Shown in pieces: positions 1 through 8,987 of a DNA stretch of 52,001 nucleotides. Position numbers and translations under genes: made by a program. Origin of the DNA: Pseudomonadota bacterium (GTDB lineage Bacteria; Pseudomonadota; Alphaproteobacteria; Rhizobiales; Hyphomicrobiaceae); assembly GCA_023430315.1 (NCBI GenBank), contig JAEZAW010000015.1, forward strand, positions 1 to 52,001, written 5' to 3'. A model generated the notes under the pieces. It was not told the DNA's origin, made no database searches, and saw only the letters and a program-made list of their open reading frames with translations. Every line of letters starts with the position of its first letter. The stretch's first letter is position 1.

Positions 1-544
1 GCTCGGTGCGCGCCCAATCGCGTTGCCATTCGCCAGCGAGCGCCATCACGGTCATCACGTTCGCGCCGGCCGCGATCATTCGCTGGATGGCAACTTCGTG
101 AGACTCCTTCGAAATCCCGCCCGACGCGTCGGTGATCACGGTCACGTCCCAGCCTTCGCCGGCGGCTTGGATGACTGGCATTGCGACGCAGACCTCGGTC
201 CACAGGCCGGCGATGATCAGCTGCTTGCGACCGGTCGCCTTGACGACCTTCACCACATTCTCGTCCTGCCAGGTGTTCACCCAGGTGCGATCGATGACTT
301 CCTGGTTCGGAAATACGTCGGTGATCTGCTTAAAGAGAAGTCCACCGCGCGCCGCGATCACGCTGGTGAGAATGGTCGGAACATTGAAGGCTTTTGCTAG
401 CTTCGCCAGCGCGGTCGTGTTGTTGACCACAGCTTGCGGATCGTGGCTGTTCAAATTCGCGAGCTGGTAAGGCTGGTGGTCGATCAAGACGAGTACCGAG
501 TCTTCGGGACGAAGAAGCGAAGCAAGGCCGTTACGAAAGGTCAT
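1..544 (-). CDS. Isochorismatase-family (YcaC-like) hydrolase, 3' end outside window
   Basis: The minus-strand frame opens with ATG at 544 and runs off the left edge, so about 181 residues are visible and the C-terminus is missing. The isochorismatase-like fold is recognisable. A β-strand ends in the catalytic Asp (LVLIDHQ, D22), and the nucleophile motif GLWTEVC puts the Cys at about residue 119. The region between resembles the YcaC subgroup, cytoplasmic α/β-hydrolases of unclear physiological substrate. I do not assign a reaction. The gene diverges from a LysR regulator starting at 677. That arrangement usually means the regulator controls this gene, which is inference here. No signal peptide is visible. 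Confidence 0.85.
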   Translation of the reverse strand, partial: MTFRNGLASLLRPEDSVLVLIDHQPYQLANLNSHDPQAVVNNTTALAKLAKAFNVPTILTSVIAARGGLLFKQITDVFPNQEVIDRTWVNTWQDENVVKVVKATGRKQLIIAGLWTEVCVAMPVIQAAGEGWDVTVITDASGGISKESHEVAIQRMIAAGANVMTVMALAGEWQRDWARTE

Positions 545-676
545 CGATTCATCCTCTGCTGCCGGTGAGGTTGCTGCGGGAGACATGCGCCGGCTGTGGC
601 GCTGCCGAGAAGACCGGCATTTGTCATTCCTATTCGTGATACGGTAGTGCGCCTAAGTGCTACGCTGTGTCGCGAA

Positions 677-1573
677 ATGGGGAACGCCGAATTGGACGTC
701 GAAGACCTCATGACATTCGTCGAAGTTGCTGATGCTGGGGGAGTTTCGGCCGCGGCGCGCCGGCTCGGCGTCTCCAAGTCAATCGTCAGCCGACGGCTGT
801 TCCGACTTGAAGCGGAACTTGGCGTCCAGCTACTTGCACGAACCACCCGTGGCGCCGCTCTCACAGAAGCCGGGGGCACATTCCGAGACCATGCCGCTAG
901 AGTCAGCGCCGAGATCGACGCGGCCAGGGAAGCAATCCTGCCCGCGGGCGACCTTCGTGGCCGCCTGCGAATTGCTGTACCACTGACTTTCGGTCCGACC
1001 CACTTCGCTCACGTGCTTGCGGACATGGCGCGACGCCACCCGCAGCTACACATCCATACCCTCTACAGTGATCGCTTCGTCGATCTCATCGCAGAGGGTT
1101 TTGATTGTGCGATCCGGGTTGGCTATCTTCCGGACTCCGACCTGATCGCAAGACGCGTCGGGCCGATCTATGGGAAGCTAGTCGCGAGCCCGGACTACAT
1201 CAAAGTGCACGGTTCGCCAGAGACACCGGACGAGATCGTTGCCCATCAGGCCCTCATGCAGGGTACCGAAACGTGGCAGTTTATAGATGGCGATAAGATC
1301 CTCACGGTTCGTCCGCAGGGGCGCTTCAAGGCCGACAATGGCGCAGCGCTCGTTGCGGCCGCAGCAGCAGGCGTCGGCATCGCTTGGCTCCCCGACGGCA
1401 TTATCCGTGAATATTTGGCCTCTGGCGCGCTTGTGCCGGTCATGACGCGGTATCCACCGCCTCCGGCGGGCGTGTACGTCATCCGCCCGCCAGGTCAGCA
1501 TCCCACACGGAAGGTGCAGGTCCTCACCGAGTTGCTGCTCGAGTGTTTCGAAGAAGATCCGCGCCGTCCGTGA
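677..1573 (+). CDS. LysR-family transcriptional regulator
   Basis: This is a 298-residue DNA-binding regulator. An N-terminal winged helix-turn-helix (about residues 5-65) contains AAARRLGVSKSIVSRRLFRLE and the typical GVQLLARTTR wing. A LysR substrate-binding domain follows (about residues 90-290) in the arrangement of the CrgA/DmlR subgroup. The frame is open upstream to 596, but the ATG at 677 places the helix-turn-helix at the usual distance and gives the usual family length. The gene diverges from the isochorismatase-fold hydrolase, with a shared 132-bp intergenic region. The effector is unknown. Regulation of the hydrolase and of itself is the likely role by analogy with other divergent LysR pairs. 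Confidence 0.88.
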   Translation: MGNAELDVEDLMTFVEVADAGGVSAAARRLGVSKSIVSRRLFRLEAELGVQLLARTTRGAALTEAGGTFRDHAARVSAEIDAAREAILPAGDLRGRLRIAVPLTFGPTHFAHVLADMARRHPQLHIHTLYSDRFVDLIAEGFDCAIRVGYLPDSDLIARRVGPIYGKLVASPDYIKVHGSPETPDEIVAHQALMQGTETWQFIDGDKILTVRPQGRFKADNGAALVAAAAAGVGIAWLPDGIIREYLASGALVPVMTRYPPPPAGVYVIRPPGQHPTRKVQVLTELLLECFEEDPRRP

Positions 1574-1820
1574 GCTGCCCCTGTCCGAGAGATCGATCGA
1601 CTATGATAGTTGGATCGCGAAAGAGACATGAGGGCATGATGCGCAGAGTTCAAGAATGTTGCGCTGCATCGCGGAGCAACAGACGACTTGAGATATGCTG
1701 ATGGATCGTGAAGCCTTAGAGTGGTGGATGCCCCTTCGGCCAATTCATCAAGATGGCAGCGGACGAGCGTAGTCTGGGCCTCCGATTTCAAATCAGCCTA
1801 GACATCGTGGTGATTGCAGC

Positions 1821-3293
1821 ATGGTTGTCACAGGTGAGCGGCGCGGCTTGACGCCCGAGGAAGCCATCGATCGGCTGGAGCGGGATCATGCCGCGGCGTG
1901 CAGTGCGCTGCGCGACGCACTGGCGCGCTACGCGACGGCCGGTGTCGTCCCGACCCCGGATGAGCGCGTTCGCTTCCGCTATCCGGAGCTGCGCGTGAAC
2001 TGGCAAGCTGGCGAGCCCGTTCCCTTCACGCGCCGGGCTTGGGCCAAATTCCAGACGCCCGGCCTCTACACCACGAGCGTGACACAGCCCGCCTTCTTCC
2101 GCAGCTATCTGCTCGAGCAACTGCGGCCGCTCGTTGACGAGTTCCGCGCCGAGATTGATGTGGGTGTAAGCGATCAGGAGATCCCCTATCCCTTCGTGAC
2201 CGAAGCTGGCGATGAGTTCGTCCACGGCAGCTTGTCGGTCGCGGAACTCGCGCGGCATTTTCCGACGCCGCTGCTCTCGAACGTCGGCGACGAGATTGCC
2301 GATGGGCTGTGGCGGTTTGAGCCGGGGCGTCCGCGCCCCCTCGCGCTCTTCGACGCCGTGCGCGTCGATTTCTCATTGCGCCGTCTCGCGCACTATACCG
2401 GCGTCGACTGGCGCACGATCCAGCCTTGGATCCTCTTCACCAACTACCAGCGCTACGTCGACCAGTTCGTGGATTGGAGTCTCGGAGAGCTGCGCCGGCC
2501 AGACAGCCCCTACGCGGAGCTTGCCCTACCGGGCGGAAGCATCGTTCGTCGCGGCGTAGACCGAGACGCATCCATTGCACTGGCCGCGGCTGCGCCCTGG
2601 CACCGCTACCAGATGCCCGCCTACAATCTCGCGCGCGCCGACGGTCAAGGCGGCATCACGCTGATCAACATCGGCGTCGGCCCGTCGAATGCCAAGACAG
2701 CCACGGATCATCTCGCGGTGCTGCGGCCACACTGCTGGCTGATGATCGGCCACTGCGGCGGCCTGCGGCAGTCTCAGACGATAGGTGACTACGTGCTCGC
2801 GCACGGTTACCTGCGGCGTGACCGCATTCTCGATGATCTGGTGCCGCCCGAGATCCCCGTGCCGGCGCTTGCCGAGGTTCAGGTGGCCTTGCAGGAGGCC
2901 GCGGAGCAGGTCACAGGCGAGCACGGCGAGGCATTGAAGCGGCGACTGCGAACAGGCACCGTCGTGAGCTACGACGACCGCAACTGGGAGCTGCGCTGGT
3001 CGCAGGAGCGGCGCCGCATCAATCTCGGCCGCGCCATCGCCGTCGACATGGAGAGTGCGGCGCTCGCGACTCAGGGCTATCGCCTGCGCGTTCCTTATGG
3101 AACGCTGCTCTGCGTCTCGGACAAGCCGCTGCACGGCGAGATCAAGCTGCCAGGTGCGGCCACGAGCTTCTATCAGCGCGCGGTTGGCGAGCATCTCAAG
3201 ATCGGACTTGCGGCGATTGATCTCCTGCGCGGGCAGCTCAGCTCGCTGCACTCGCGCAAGCTACGCAGTTTCGACGAACCACCGTTTCGGTAG
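1821..3293 (+). CDS. amn: AMP nucleosidase
   Basis: The 490-residue protein matches AMP nucleosidase, which hydrolyses AMP to adenine and ribose 5-phosphate in the cytoplasm and helps set adenylate pools. The N-terminal regulatory domain (about 1-190) contains RFRYPELRVNW and AWAKFQTPGLY. The C-terminal nucleoside phosphorylase-like domain carries GPSNAKTATDHLAVLRP, IGHCGGLR, VDMESAALATQG and CVSDKPLHGEIKLPG. The aspartate of the last motif is the expected catalytic residue. Length is close to E. coli Amn. The gene stands alone between LysR and a convergent ABC operon, closed by a hairpin at 3294-3312. The 247 bp upstream hold no other gene I can support. Confidence 0.95.
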   Translation: MVVTGERRGLTPEEAIDRLERDHAAACSALRDALARYATAGVVPTPDERVRFRYPELRVNWQAGEPVPFTRRAWAKFQTPGLYTTSVTQPAFFRSYLLEQLRPLVDEFRAEIDVGVSDQEIPYPFVTEAGDEFVHGSLSVAELARHFPTPLLSNVGDEIADGLWRFEPGRPRPLALFDAVRVDFSLRRLAHYTGVDWRTIQPWILFTNYQRYVDQFVDWSLGELRRPDSPYAELALPGGSIVRRGVDRDASIALAAAAPWHRYQMPAYNLARADGQGGITLINIGVGPSNAKTATDHLAVLRPHCWLMIGHCGGLRQSQTIGDYVLAHGYLRRDRILDDLVPPEIPVPALAEVQVALQEAAEQVTGEHGEALKRRLRTGTVVSYDDRNWELRWSQERRRINLGRAIAVDMESAALATQGYRLRVPYGTLLCVSDKPLHGEIKLPGAATSFYQRAVGEHLKIGLAAIDLLRGQLSSLHSRKLRSFDEPPFR

Positions 3294-3312
3294 CGCTCCG
3301 GCGAACGGAGCG
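3294..3312. terminator. Bidirectional hairpin between convergent amn and dppF-like genes
   Basis: A perfect 7-bp inverted repeat (CGCTCCG, GCGAA loop, CGGAGCG) fills most of the 23-nt gap between two converging stop codons. It is followed by only two T residues on the plus strand. Position and symmetry support a shared terminator. The weak T-tract limits confidence. Confidence 0.6.
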
Positions 3313-3316
3313 TTGA

Positions 3317-4324
3317 CTACGCTGCGGTGAGCGGTGCGCCGTCGCCATTGACCGGGCGACGCAGGCACGCGACGTGATGGCCGGGCGCGACTTCGAGAAG
3401 CGGCGGATCGGTCTGCTTGCATTCCGGCAGCGCGAAGGGGCAGCGCGTGTGGAAGCGGCAACCCGACGGCGGGTTCATCGGGCTCGGAACATCCCCCTGC
3501 AGGATGATGCGCTCGCGCCGCGCGCCGGTTTCCAGCGAAGGTGCGGCCGCGAGCAGAGCCTCCGTATAGGGGTGCAGCGGCGCGCCGAAGAGATCGGCGT
3601 TGTCGGCAAGCTCGACAATGCGGCCGAGATACATGACGGCGACGCGATGGCCGATGTGCTCGACCACGGCGAGATCGTGCGACACGAACAGGTACGCGAG
3701 CTCGAACTGCTCCTGCAAGTCGATCAGCAGATTGGGGACCTGTGCCTGCACTGACACGTCGAGTGCCGAGACCGGCTCGTCGGCAATGATCAGGCTCGGG
3801 TTCACCGCGAGCGCACGTGCAATGCCGAGGCGCTGGCGCTGCCCACCGGAGAACTCGTGCGGGTACTTTTGCACGGCCTCAGGACGTAGCCCGACGTGCT
3901 CGAAAAGCTTTGCTATGCGCTGTTCGAGCTCGGCGCCTCGCGCAATGGCGAAGTTCTCCAGCGGTTCGCCGACGATGTCGCCTGCAGACAGGCGCGGGTT
4001 GAGTGAGGAATAGGGGTCCTGGAACACCATCTGCATCTCGCGGCGTTGGGCGCGAAGCGCTTCGCTGTCGAGAGCCGTAATGTCGACGCCGTTGAGCTCG
4101 ATCGAGCCTGCTGTCGGCTCCTCGAGACGCGTGATGCTGCGCGCGACCGTGGACTTGCCACAGCCCGATTCACCGACGAGGCAGAGCGTCTCGCCGCGCC
4201 GGATCTCGAAGGACACGCCGTCGACGGCCTGCACATGAGCCACGACGCGCGAGAGCACGCCGCGATGCACGGGGAAGTGCTTCTTGAGATCCTTCACTCT
4301 CAGGACGACTTCTGCGGCACTCAT
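3317..4324 (-). CDS. Oligopeptide/dipeptide ABC transporter ATP-binding protein (DppF/OppF type)
   Basis: This 335-residue ATPase is the second nucleotide-binding subunit of the peptide-type importer encoded upstream on the same strand. Walker A GESGCGKST lies near residue 50. The Q-loop is VFQDPYSSLNPR, the signature FSGGQRQR and Walker B LIIADEPVSALD, with the switch His in VSHDLAVV. The C-terminal oligopeptide-type extension carries the spaced cysteines typical of OppD/DppF (CRFHTRCPFALPEC). Its ATG overlaps the TGA of the preceding ATPase gene by 4 nt (ATGA), so the two are translationally coupled. It is the last gene of the operon. The true substrate is unknown. Confidence 0.92.
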   Translation of the reverse strand: MSAAEVVLRVKDLKKHFPVHRGVLSRVVAHVQAVDGVSFEIRRGETLCLVGESGCGKSTVARSITRLEEPTAGSIELNGVDITALDSEALRAQRREMQMVFQDPYSSLNPRLSAGDIVGEPLENFAIARGAELEQRIAKLFEHVGLRPEAVQKYPHEFSGGQRQRLGIARALAVNPSLIIADEPVSALDVSVQAQVPNLLIDLQEQFELAYLFVSHDLAVVEHIGHRVAVMYLGRIVELADNADLFGAPLHPYTEALLAAAPSLETGARRERIILQGDVPSPMNPPSGCRFHTRCPFALPECKQTDPPLLEVAPGHHVACLRRPVNGDGAPLTAA

Positions 4325-5397
4325 GCTTCGCTACCAACCGGCTCACTCAGGAATTTGGCTTCGACCCGCGCCACTTCCCAGCAGGCGGCGTAGTGGCGCG
4401 GGCCGTGCGCTTCGAAGGGCGGCTGCTCAGTCGTGCAGCGTGGAGTAGCAAATCCGCATCGCGGCGCGAAGGCACAGCCGGGAATGGTCTCGCGCAGTGA
4501 GGGTACGAGGCCGCTGATCTCCTGCAGTCGGCCGCGTGCGCGTCCGCGTGGCGCCCCGGGCTTCCGACGCGGAATGGAGCCGATCAAGCCGCGCGTATAG
4601 GGATGTTTCGGATGGCTCAGCAGCTCAGCGACGGGCGCCTCCTCGACCATGCGCCCCGCGTACATGACGATGACGCGCTGCGCGGTCTCGGCGACGACGC
4701 CAAGGTCGTGCGTGATGAGGATGATTGCCGTGCCGAGACGATCTTTCAGCTCGAGCATGAGGTTCAGGATCTGGGCCTGGATGGTGACGTCGAGCGCGGT
4801 GGTCGGCTCGTCCGCAACCAGGACCTGCGGATTGCAGGCGAGCGCCATGGCAATCATTACGCGCTGGCGCATGCCGCCCGAGAGCTGATGTGGATATTCG
4901 CCGGCGCGGCGCTTGGGATCGGCAATGCGGACGAGGGCCAGCATCTCGATCGCGCGATCCCACGCCGCGCGACGGTCGAGCTTCTGGTGGATCCGAAGCG
5001 ACTCCGAGATCTGCTCGCCCACGGTCAGCACCGGATTGAGCGAGGTCATGGGCTCCTGGAAGATCATAGAGATGCGATTTCCGCGGATGCGGCGCATCGC
5101 GCTCTCGCTTTCGGTTGTCAGCTCCGTGCCGTCGAAGCGGATCGAGCCGCCGACGATCTTGCCGGCCTTCGGGGGAATCAGCCCGAGGATGGAAAGGGCG
5201 GTCACGCTCTTGCCGCAGCCGGACTCCCCGACAATGCAGAGCGTCTCGCCGCGCGCGAGGTCGAATGTCACGCCATCGACCGCGCGGACCACGCCATCGC
5301 GCGTGTAGAAATGCGTACGCAGGTCTTGCACCGAGAGAATGGTCTCGTCGTTGGATGTGGCGGGTGCCGCGGCCGTTTTAGATGTAGTGGACGTCAT
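4321..5397 (-). CDS. Oligopeptide/dipeptide ABC transporter ATP-binding protein (DppD/OppD type)
   Basis: This 358-residue ATPase pairs with the DppF-like subunit. Walker A is GESGCGKSVTALS, followed by the Q-loop FQEPMTSLNPV, signature LSGGMRQRV and Walker B VLVADEPTTALD. The C-terminal peptide-transporter extension has clustered cysteines (PGCAFAPRCGFATPRC). The frame is open to 5643, but that upstream part lies inside the permease gene. The ATG at 5397 starts 10 nt after the permease stop and gives the normal family length with a Thr/Ala-rich N-terminus. It belongs to the operon running from 10457 down to 3317. Specificity cannot be read from this subunit. Confidence 0.92.
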   Translation of the reverse strand: MTSTTSKTAAAPATSNDETILSVQDLRTHFYTRDGVVRAVDGVTFDLARGETLCIVGESGCGKSVTALSILGLIPPKAGKIVGGSIRFDGTELTTESESAMRRIRGNRISMIFQEPMTSLNPVLTVGEQISESLRIHQKLDRRAAWDRAIEMLALVRIADPKRRAGEYPHQLSGGMRQRVMIAMALACNPQVLVADEPTTALDVTIQAQILNLMLELKDRLGTAIILITHDLGVVAETAQRVIVMYAGRMVEEAPVAELLSHPKHPYTRGLIGSIPRRKPGAPRGRARGRLQEISGLVPSLRETIPGCAFAPRCGFATPRCTTEQPPFEAHGPRHYAACWEVARVEAKFLSEPVGSEA

Positions 5398-5407
5398 CAA
5401 GCGGACC

Positions 5408-6286
5408 TCACATGCGGCGCGAGATGCGTGGGTCGAGCGTATCGCGCAATCCATCGCCGACAAGATTGATTGCCAGCACGGTGATGGCGAGGCAGAGGCC
5501 CGGGAAGAAGATGATCCACGGCGCGATCTGGAAGAACGTGCGGCCGAGCGAGATGATGTTACCCCAACTCGGAATTTCGGGCGGCGTGCCGGCGCCGAGG
5601 AAGGAGAGAGCCGCCTCCGTGAGGATCGCCGAAGCGCACACATACGTCGCCTGCACGATGAGCGGCGCGACGGTGTTGGGCAGAATGTGGCGCACCATGA
5701 TCCGCCCGTTGCGCGTGCCGCTCGATATGGCCGCTTCGATGTAGGGCCGCCCGCGCACCGAGAGCACGACGCTGCGCACGAGACGCGCGACGCGCGGGAT
5801 CTCGGGAATGGATATGGCGATGATGACGATCAAGAGGCTCGCCTTCATCAGCGTGATGAGCGCGATCGCGAGCAGGATCGCGGGGATGGCCATCATGCCG
5901 TCCATGAGGCGCATGAGGATGGTATCGACAGTCTTGTAGAAGCCGCAGAGCACGCCGACGACGAGCCCGATGAACGTCGCCAACACGGCGACACAGAGCC
6001 CGATGATGAGCGAGATGCGGGTGCCGTAGATGACGCGGCTGTAGACGTCGCGGCCGAACTGGTCCGTGCCGAACCAGAAGGTCTCGGAAGGACGCTTCAA
6101 ACGATTGGTCGGCTCGAACTGGAGGGGGTCGCCGGCGAGCCATGGTGCCAGGATGGCGATCACGACCAGCGTCAGCAGGATCAACGTGCCACCGACGATC
6201 GTCTTGTTGCGCCGTGCCCACGTGAGCGCGCCTTTGCTGGGCGATCGGGCCGTCGCGGCAGTCGGTCCAGCGGTCATCGTTGCCAT
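5408..6286 (-). CDS. Dipeptide-type ABC transporter permease (DppC type)
   Basis: The 292-residue inner-membrane permease has six predicted helices. The OppC/DppC N-terminal domain includes FGTDQFGRDVYSRVIYGTR. The EAA coupling loop is IEAAISSGTRNGRIMVRHILPN, and the late motif EAALSFLGAGTPPEIPSWG is characteristic of DppC-type permeases. It lies 10 nt downstream of the DppB-type permease and 10 nt upstream of the first ATPase gene. That spacing indicates co-transcription and one transporter complex. The first helix begins near residue 30, after a short cytoplasmic tail. Confidence 0.93.
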   Translation of the reverse strand: MATMTAGPTAATARSPSKGALTWARRNKTIVGGTLILLTLVVIAILAPWLAGDPLQFEPTNRLKRPSETFWFGTDQFGRDVYSRVIYGTRISLIIGLCVAVLATFIGLVVGVLCGFYKTVDTILMRLMDGMMAIPAILLAIALITLMKASLLIVIIAISIPEIPRVARLVRSVVLSVRGRPYIEAAISSGTRNGRIMVRHILPNTVAPLIVQATYVCASAILTEAALSFLGAGTPPEIPSWGNIISLGRTFFQIAPWIIFFPGLCLAITVLAINLVGDGLRDTLDPRISRRM

Positions 6287-6296
6287 CGGTGCGGTC

Positions 6297-7238
6297 CTAT
6301 TGGCGGATGCGCGGATCGAAGAAGGTGTAGCTGATGTCGATCAGCAGGTTCACCAGCACCTTGGCTCCGGCAAAGAGAATGATGAGGCCCTGGATGATCG
6401 GATAATCGCGCTTCAAGATCGCATCCACGGTAAGGCGGCCGAGACCCGGAATATTGAAGACGGTCTCGGTGATGACGACGCCCGAGATGAGAAGCGCGAA
6501 GCCGATGCCGATGACGGTTACGATCGGCACGGCAGCATTCTTGAGAGCATGACGCAGCAGCACCGAGGGCGTCGCGACGCCCTTCGCGCGCGCTGTGCGG
6601 ATGTAGTCCTCCGAGAGCACCTCGAGCATGCTGGCACGCGTGATGCGCGCGATGAGCGCCATGTAGGTCATGCCGAGCGCGAATGCGGGGAGCGCGATCG
6701 AGCGTAGCGTGCCCTCGATACCGCCCGACAATGGCCGGTATCCCTGCACGGGTAGCCATCGGAGCTGGATGGCAAAGACGTAGATGAGCAGGTAGCCGAC
6801 GAGGAATACCGGCACGGCAAAGCCGAGAACTGAGAAGCCCATGACCAACCGGTCGACGCTCGTGTCCGCCTTCCATGCCGCGACGACGCCCATGGGAATG
6901 GCAAAGGCGACAGCGACAGTGAGCGTCGCGATCGCCAGCACGAGCGTGGGTTCGAGGCGTTGCATCACGAGCGTCATGACCGGCATGTTCGAGAAGATCG
7001 ACGTGCCGAGATCGCCACGGAGCAGGTTCATAATGTAGACGCCGAACTGCTCCCAGAGCGGCCTGTCGAGGCCGAGCTTGCGGCGCACGCCCTCGATCTC
7101 GGCCGGTGTCGCATCGTCGCCGGCGATGACGGCGGCGGGGTCGCCCGGTGTCAGGTGCAGCAGGAAGAACACGAAGAGTGCTACGACGACCATGACGGGG
7201 ATCGTCGCAATGAGGCGGCGCAGGATATAGGCTGTCAT
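6297..7238 (-). CDS. Dipeptide-type ABC transporter permease (DppB type)
   Basis: The 313-residue permease begins with the classic DppB/OppB N-terminus (YILRRLIATIPVMVVVALFVF) and the loop HLTPGDPA. It ends with the pore segment VVITETVFNIPGLGRL and the C-terminal helix ending in YTFFDPRIRQ. The EAA-type loop is EDYIRTARAKGVATPSVLLRH. A GGAG ribosome-binding site lies about 8 nt before the ATG at 7238. A strong hairpin with T-tract (7293-7336) separates it from the binding-protein gene upstream, so it is probably expressed below the binding protein. It forms the transmembrane pore with the DppC-type subunit. Confidence 0.93.
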   Translation of the reverse strand: MTAYILRRLIATIPVMVVVALFVFFLLHLTPGDPAAVIAGDDATPAEIEGVRRKLGLDRPLWEQFGVYIMNLLRGDLGTSIFSNMPVMTLVMQRLEPTLVLAIATLTVAVAFAIPMGVVAAWKADTSVDRLVMGFSVLGFAVPVFLVGYLLIYVFAIQLRWLPVQGYRPLSGGIEGTLRSIALPAFALGMTYMALIARITRASMLEVLSEDYIRTARAKGVATPSVLLRHALKNAAVPIVTVIGIGFALLISGVVITETVFNIPGLGRLTVDAILKRDYPIIQGLIILFAGAKVLVNLLIDISYTFFDPRIRQ

Positions 7239-7292
7239 TGTCCCGCTCCGATCGGCCGAAGCGTCATGATCGCTCTCGGGTGGTTAGTTGGA

Positions 7293-7336
7293 AAAAGCCT
7301 GTTCGGCGCCGTCTTGAGGTTGGACGGCGCCGAACC
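7293..7336 (-). terminator. Intra-operon terminator/attenuator after the peptide-binding-protein gene
   Basis: Transcribed on the minus strand, a perfect 13-bp inverted repeat (GTTCGGCGCCGTC and its complement, 9-nt loop) is followed by AGGC and five Ts. This is a textbook intrinsic terminator. It sits 23 nt after the binding-protein stop and before the permease genes. It probably works as a partial terminator that keeps binding protein in excess over the membrane complex, as in other ABC operons. Confidence 0.82.
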
Positions 7337-7358
7337 ATGATCACGAGAAGGACCGACG

Positions 7359-8951
7359 TCACTTCTTCTCGATGTTCCACATGGGCGGCACTGACGGCAC
7401 CGAAATCACCCCGGAAATCCGGTCGGAGCGATAGGCGACTGGATTGCGCCACTGTGCGAACGAGACATAGGGCACGAGCTCGTACGCCATCTTCGAAATC
7501 TCAGCGGCGATCTTCTTGCGCGACTCCAAGTCCGTCGCGAAGGCCCATTTTCCGCGCACTTCCTCGTACTTGGCATCACAGGGCCAACCGAACCAGGCTT
7601 TCTCGCAGGCCATGCTGATGCCCACATGCGTCACGGGGGACGACGAACTCATCACGGTGGTGCCAGTAATGAAGATATTCCATCCGCCCTGCGCGGGCGG
7701 CTCCTTCTTGGCACGACGCGAGACGACCGTGCCCCAGTCCATGGCCTGCACATCGAGATTGAGGCCAGCCTTGCGCATCTGCTGCACGAGAACCAGAGTC
7801 GCTGGATTGATGTACTGGTGGTCAGTCGCGTGCAGGATCGTGATTGGCTCGCCATTGTAGCCGGCCTCCTTGAAGAGGGCAGCGGCCTTCTTGTAGTCCT
7901 TCGGCCCCTTGTAGACCTCGCTGCCGACGTCCGTCTCCATCGCGACGTCACAACCGAAGTAGGAGAAGCACAGCCGCTGCAGCTTAGGATCGGCAGCGAT
8001 CGTGTTCAGATAGTCGGCATTGTTGACGATGTGGAGCATAGCCTGCCGCGCCTTCACATTGTTGAAGGGCGGATGCAAGTGGTTGAACTGGACCAGGCCC
8101 ATGGTGCCCATGGCAGCATGAGACTCGAGCTTGATGTCGGGATTGGATTCGAGGATCGGGATGAAGTCGGGTTGCGGATTCTCGAGGTAGTCGATCTCGC
8201 CCGCGACGAGCGCCGCCTGAGCGGTCTGAGGATCAGGAAGCCAGATGAATTCGACGCGGTCCACCTTCACGACCTTGCCGCCGGCGTGGCCGGAGGCCGG
8301 CTCTTTGCGCGGGACATAGCCTTTGAACTTCTCGTAGACGGTCTTGCTGCCCGGCACCCATTCGTCGCGCTTGAATGAGAATGGGCCTGAGCCGACCACT
8401 TCCGTGATCTGCTGGAATGGATCGGTCAGCGCTTCCTTCTCGCGCATGATGAAGGGAATGCTTGTCCCGGACTTGGCAAGCGTATCAATGACGAGACCGT
8501 AGGGCTCCTTGAGGGTCCACACGAACGTCTTGTCATCCTTGGCTTCCAAGGAGACGGTGTAGCCGAAGAGCTGCTTGCCTGCACTGTCGCGCTGGCCCCA
8601 TCGCTTCATGGAGGCAACGACGTCCTTGGTCGTCACCGGCGAGCCGTCGTGGAACGTGAGCCCGTCGCGCAACGTGAACGTATAGACCTTGCGATCGTCG
8701 CTGACGGTCCACCGATCGACCATCTGCGGCTGCGGTTTCAGGTCGGTGTCGTTCGAGAAGAGCGTATCGTAGATCATCATGCCGTGGATGCCGGCGATGG
8801 TCTGCGTGGTCCAGAAGGGATCGAGCGTGCGGACATCCGCGTGCATAGTGACACGCAGGACTTTTGGCTGCTGCGCTACGCTCGGAGAAACGGTCAGCAG
8901 GGCCGCAGCGGCAGCGAGCCCCAGCTTCAGGATCGAACTTCGAATACGCAT
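7359..8951 (-). CDS. ABC transporter substrate-binding protein, family 5 (peptide/nickel type)
   Basis: The 530-residue periplasmic binding protein has a Sec-type signal peptide (about residues 1-26: MRIRSSILKLGLAAAAALL, cleavage after VAQ). The SBP_bac_5 fold is recognisable from VRTLDPFWTTQTIAG, VYTFTLRDGLTFHDGSPVTTKDV and VGSGPFSF. An in-frame ATG lies five codons upstream, but ATG 8951 has an excellent AGGAGG site 4-5 nt before it, so I chose it. The gene follows an M81 peptidase gene and precedes the permease genes, consistent with uptake of a peptide or amide-type compound. The internal terminator after it suggests high expression. The ligand is not predictable from sequence alone. Confidence 0.93.
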   Translation of the reverse strand: MRIRSSILKLGLAAAAALLTVSPSVAQQPKVLRVTMHADVRTLDPFWTTQTIAGIHGMMIYDTLFSNDTDLKPQPQMVDRWTVSDDRKVYTFTLRDGLTFHDGSPVTTKDVVASMKRWGQRDSAGKQLFGYTVSLEAKDDKTFVWTLKEPYGLVIDTLAKSGTSIPFIMREKEALTDPFQQITEVVGSGPFSFKRDEWVPGSKTVYEKFKGYVPRKEPASGHAGGKVVKVDRVEFIWLPDPQTAQAALVAGEIDYLENPQPDFIPILESNPDIKLESHAAMGTMGLVQFNHLHPPFNNVKARQAMLHIVNNADYLNTIAADPKLQRLCFSYFGCDVAMETDVGSEVYKGPKDYKKAAALFKEAGYNGEPITILHATDHQYINPATLVLVQQMRKAGLNLDVQAMDWGTVVSRRAKKEPPAQGGWNIFITGTTVMSSSSPVTHVGISMACEKAWFGWPCDAKYEEVRGKWAFATDLESRKKIAAEISKMAYELVPYVSFAQWRNPVAYRSDRISGVISVPSVPPMWNIEKK

Positions 8952-8987
8952 AACCCCTCCTTGCATGTGCGGACTGATCGATGACGG

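Noticed and set aside
1574..1820. Gap between lysR and amn examined for a small gene or RNA
   Set aside because: Only short low-quality frames and a 5-bp hairpin (ACTAT-G-ATAGT) are visible, with nothing supporting a feature.
5339..6334. Plus-strand open frame of 331 codons opposite the ABC permease and ATPase genes
   Set aside because: Its sequence is extremely rich in Asp, Arg and His with no fold-like pattern, and the opposite strand holds clear dppC and dppD genes in a coherent operon.
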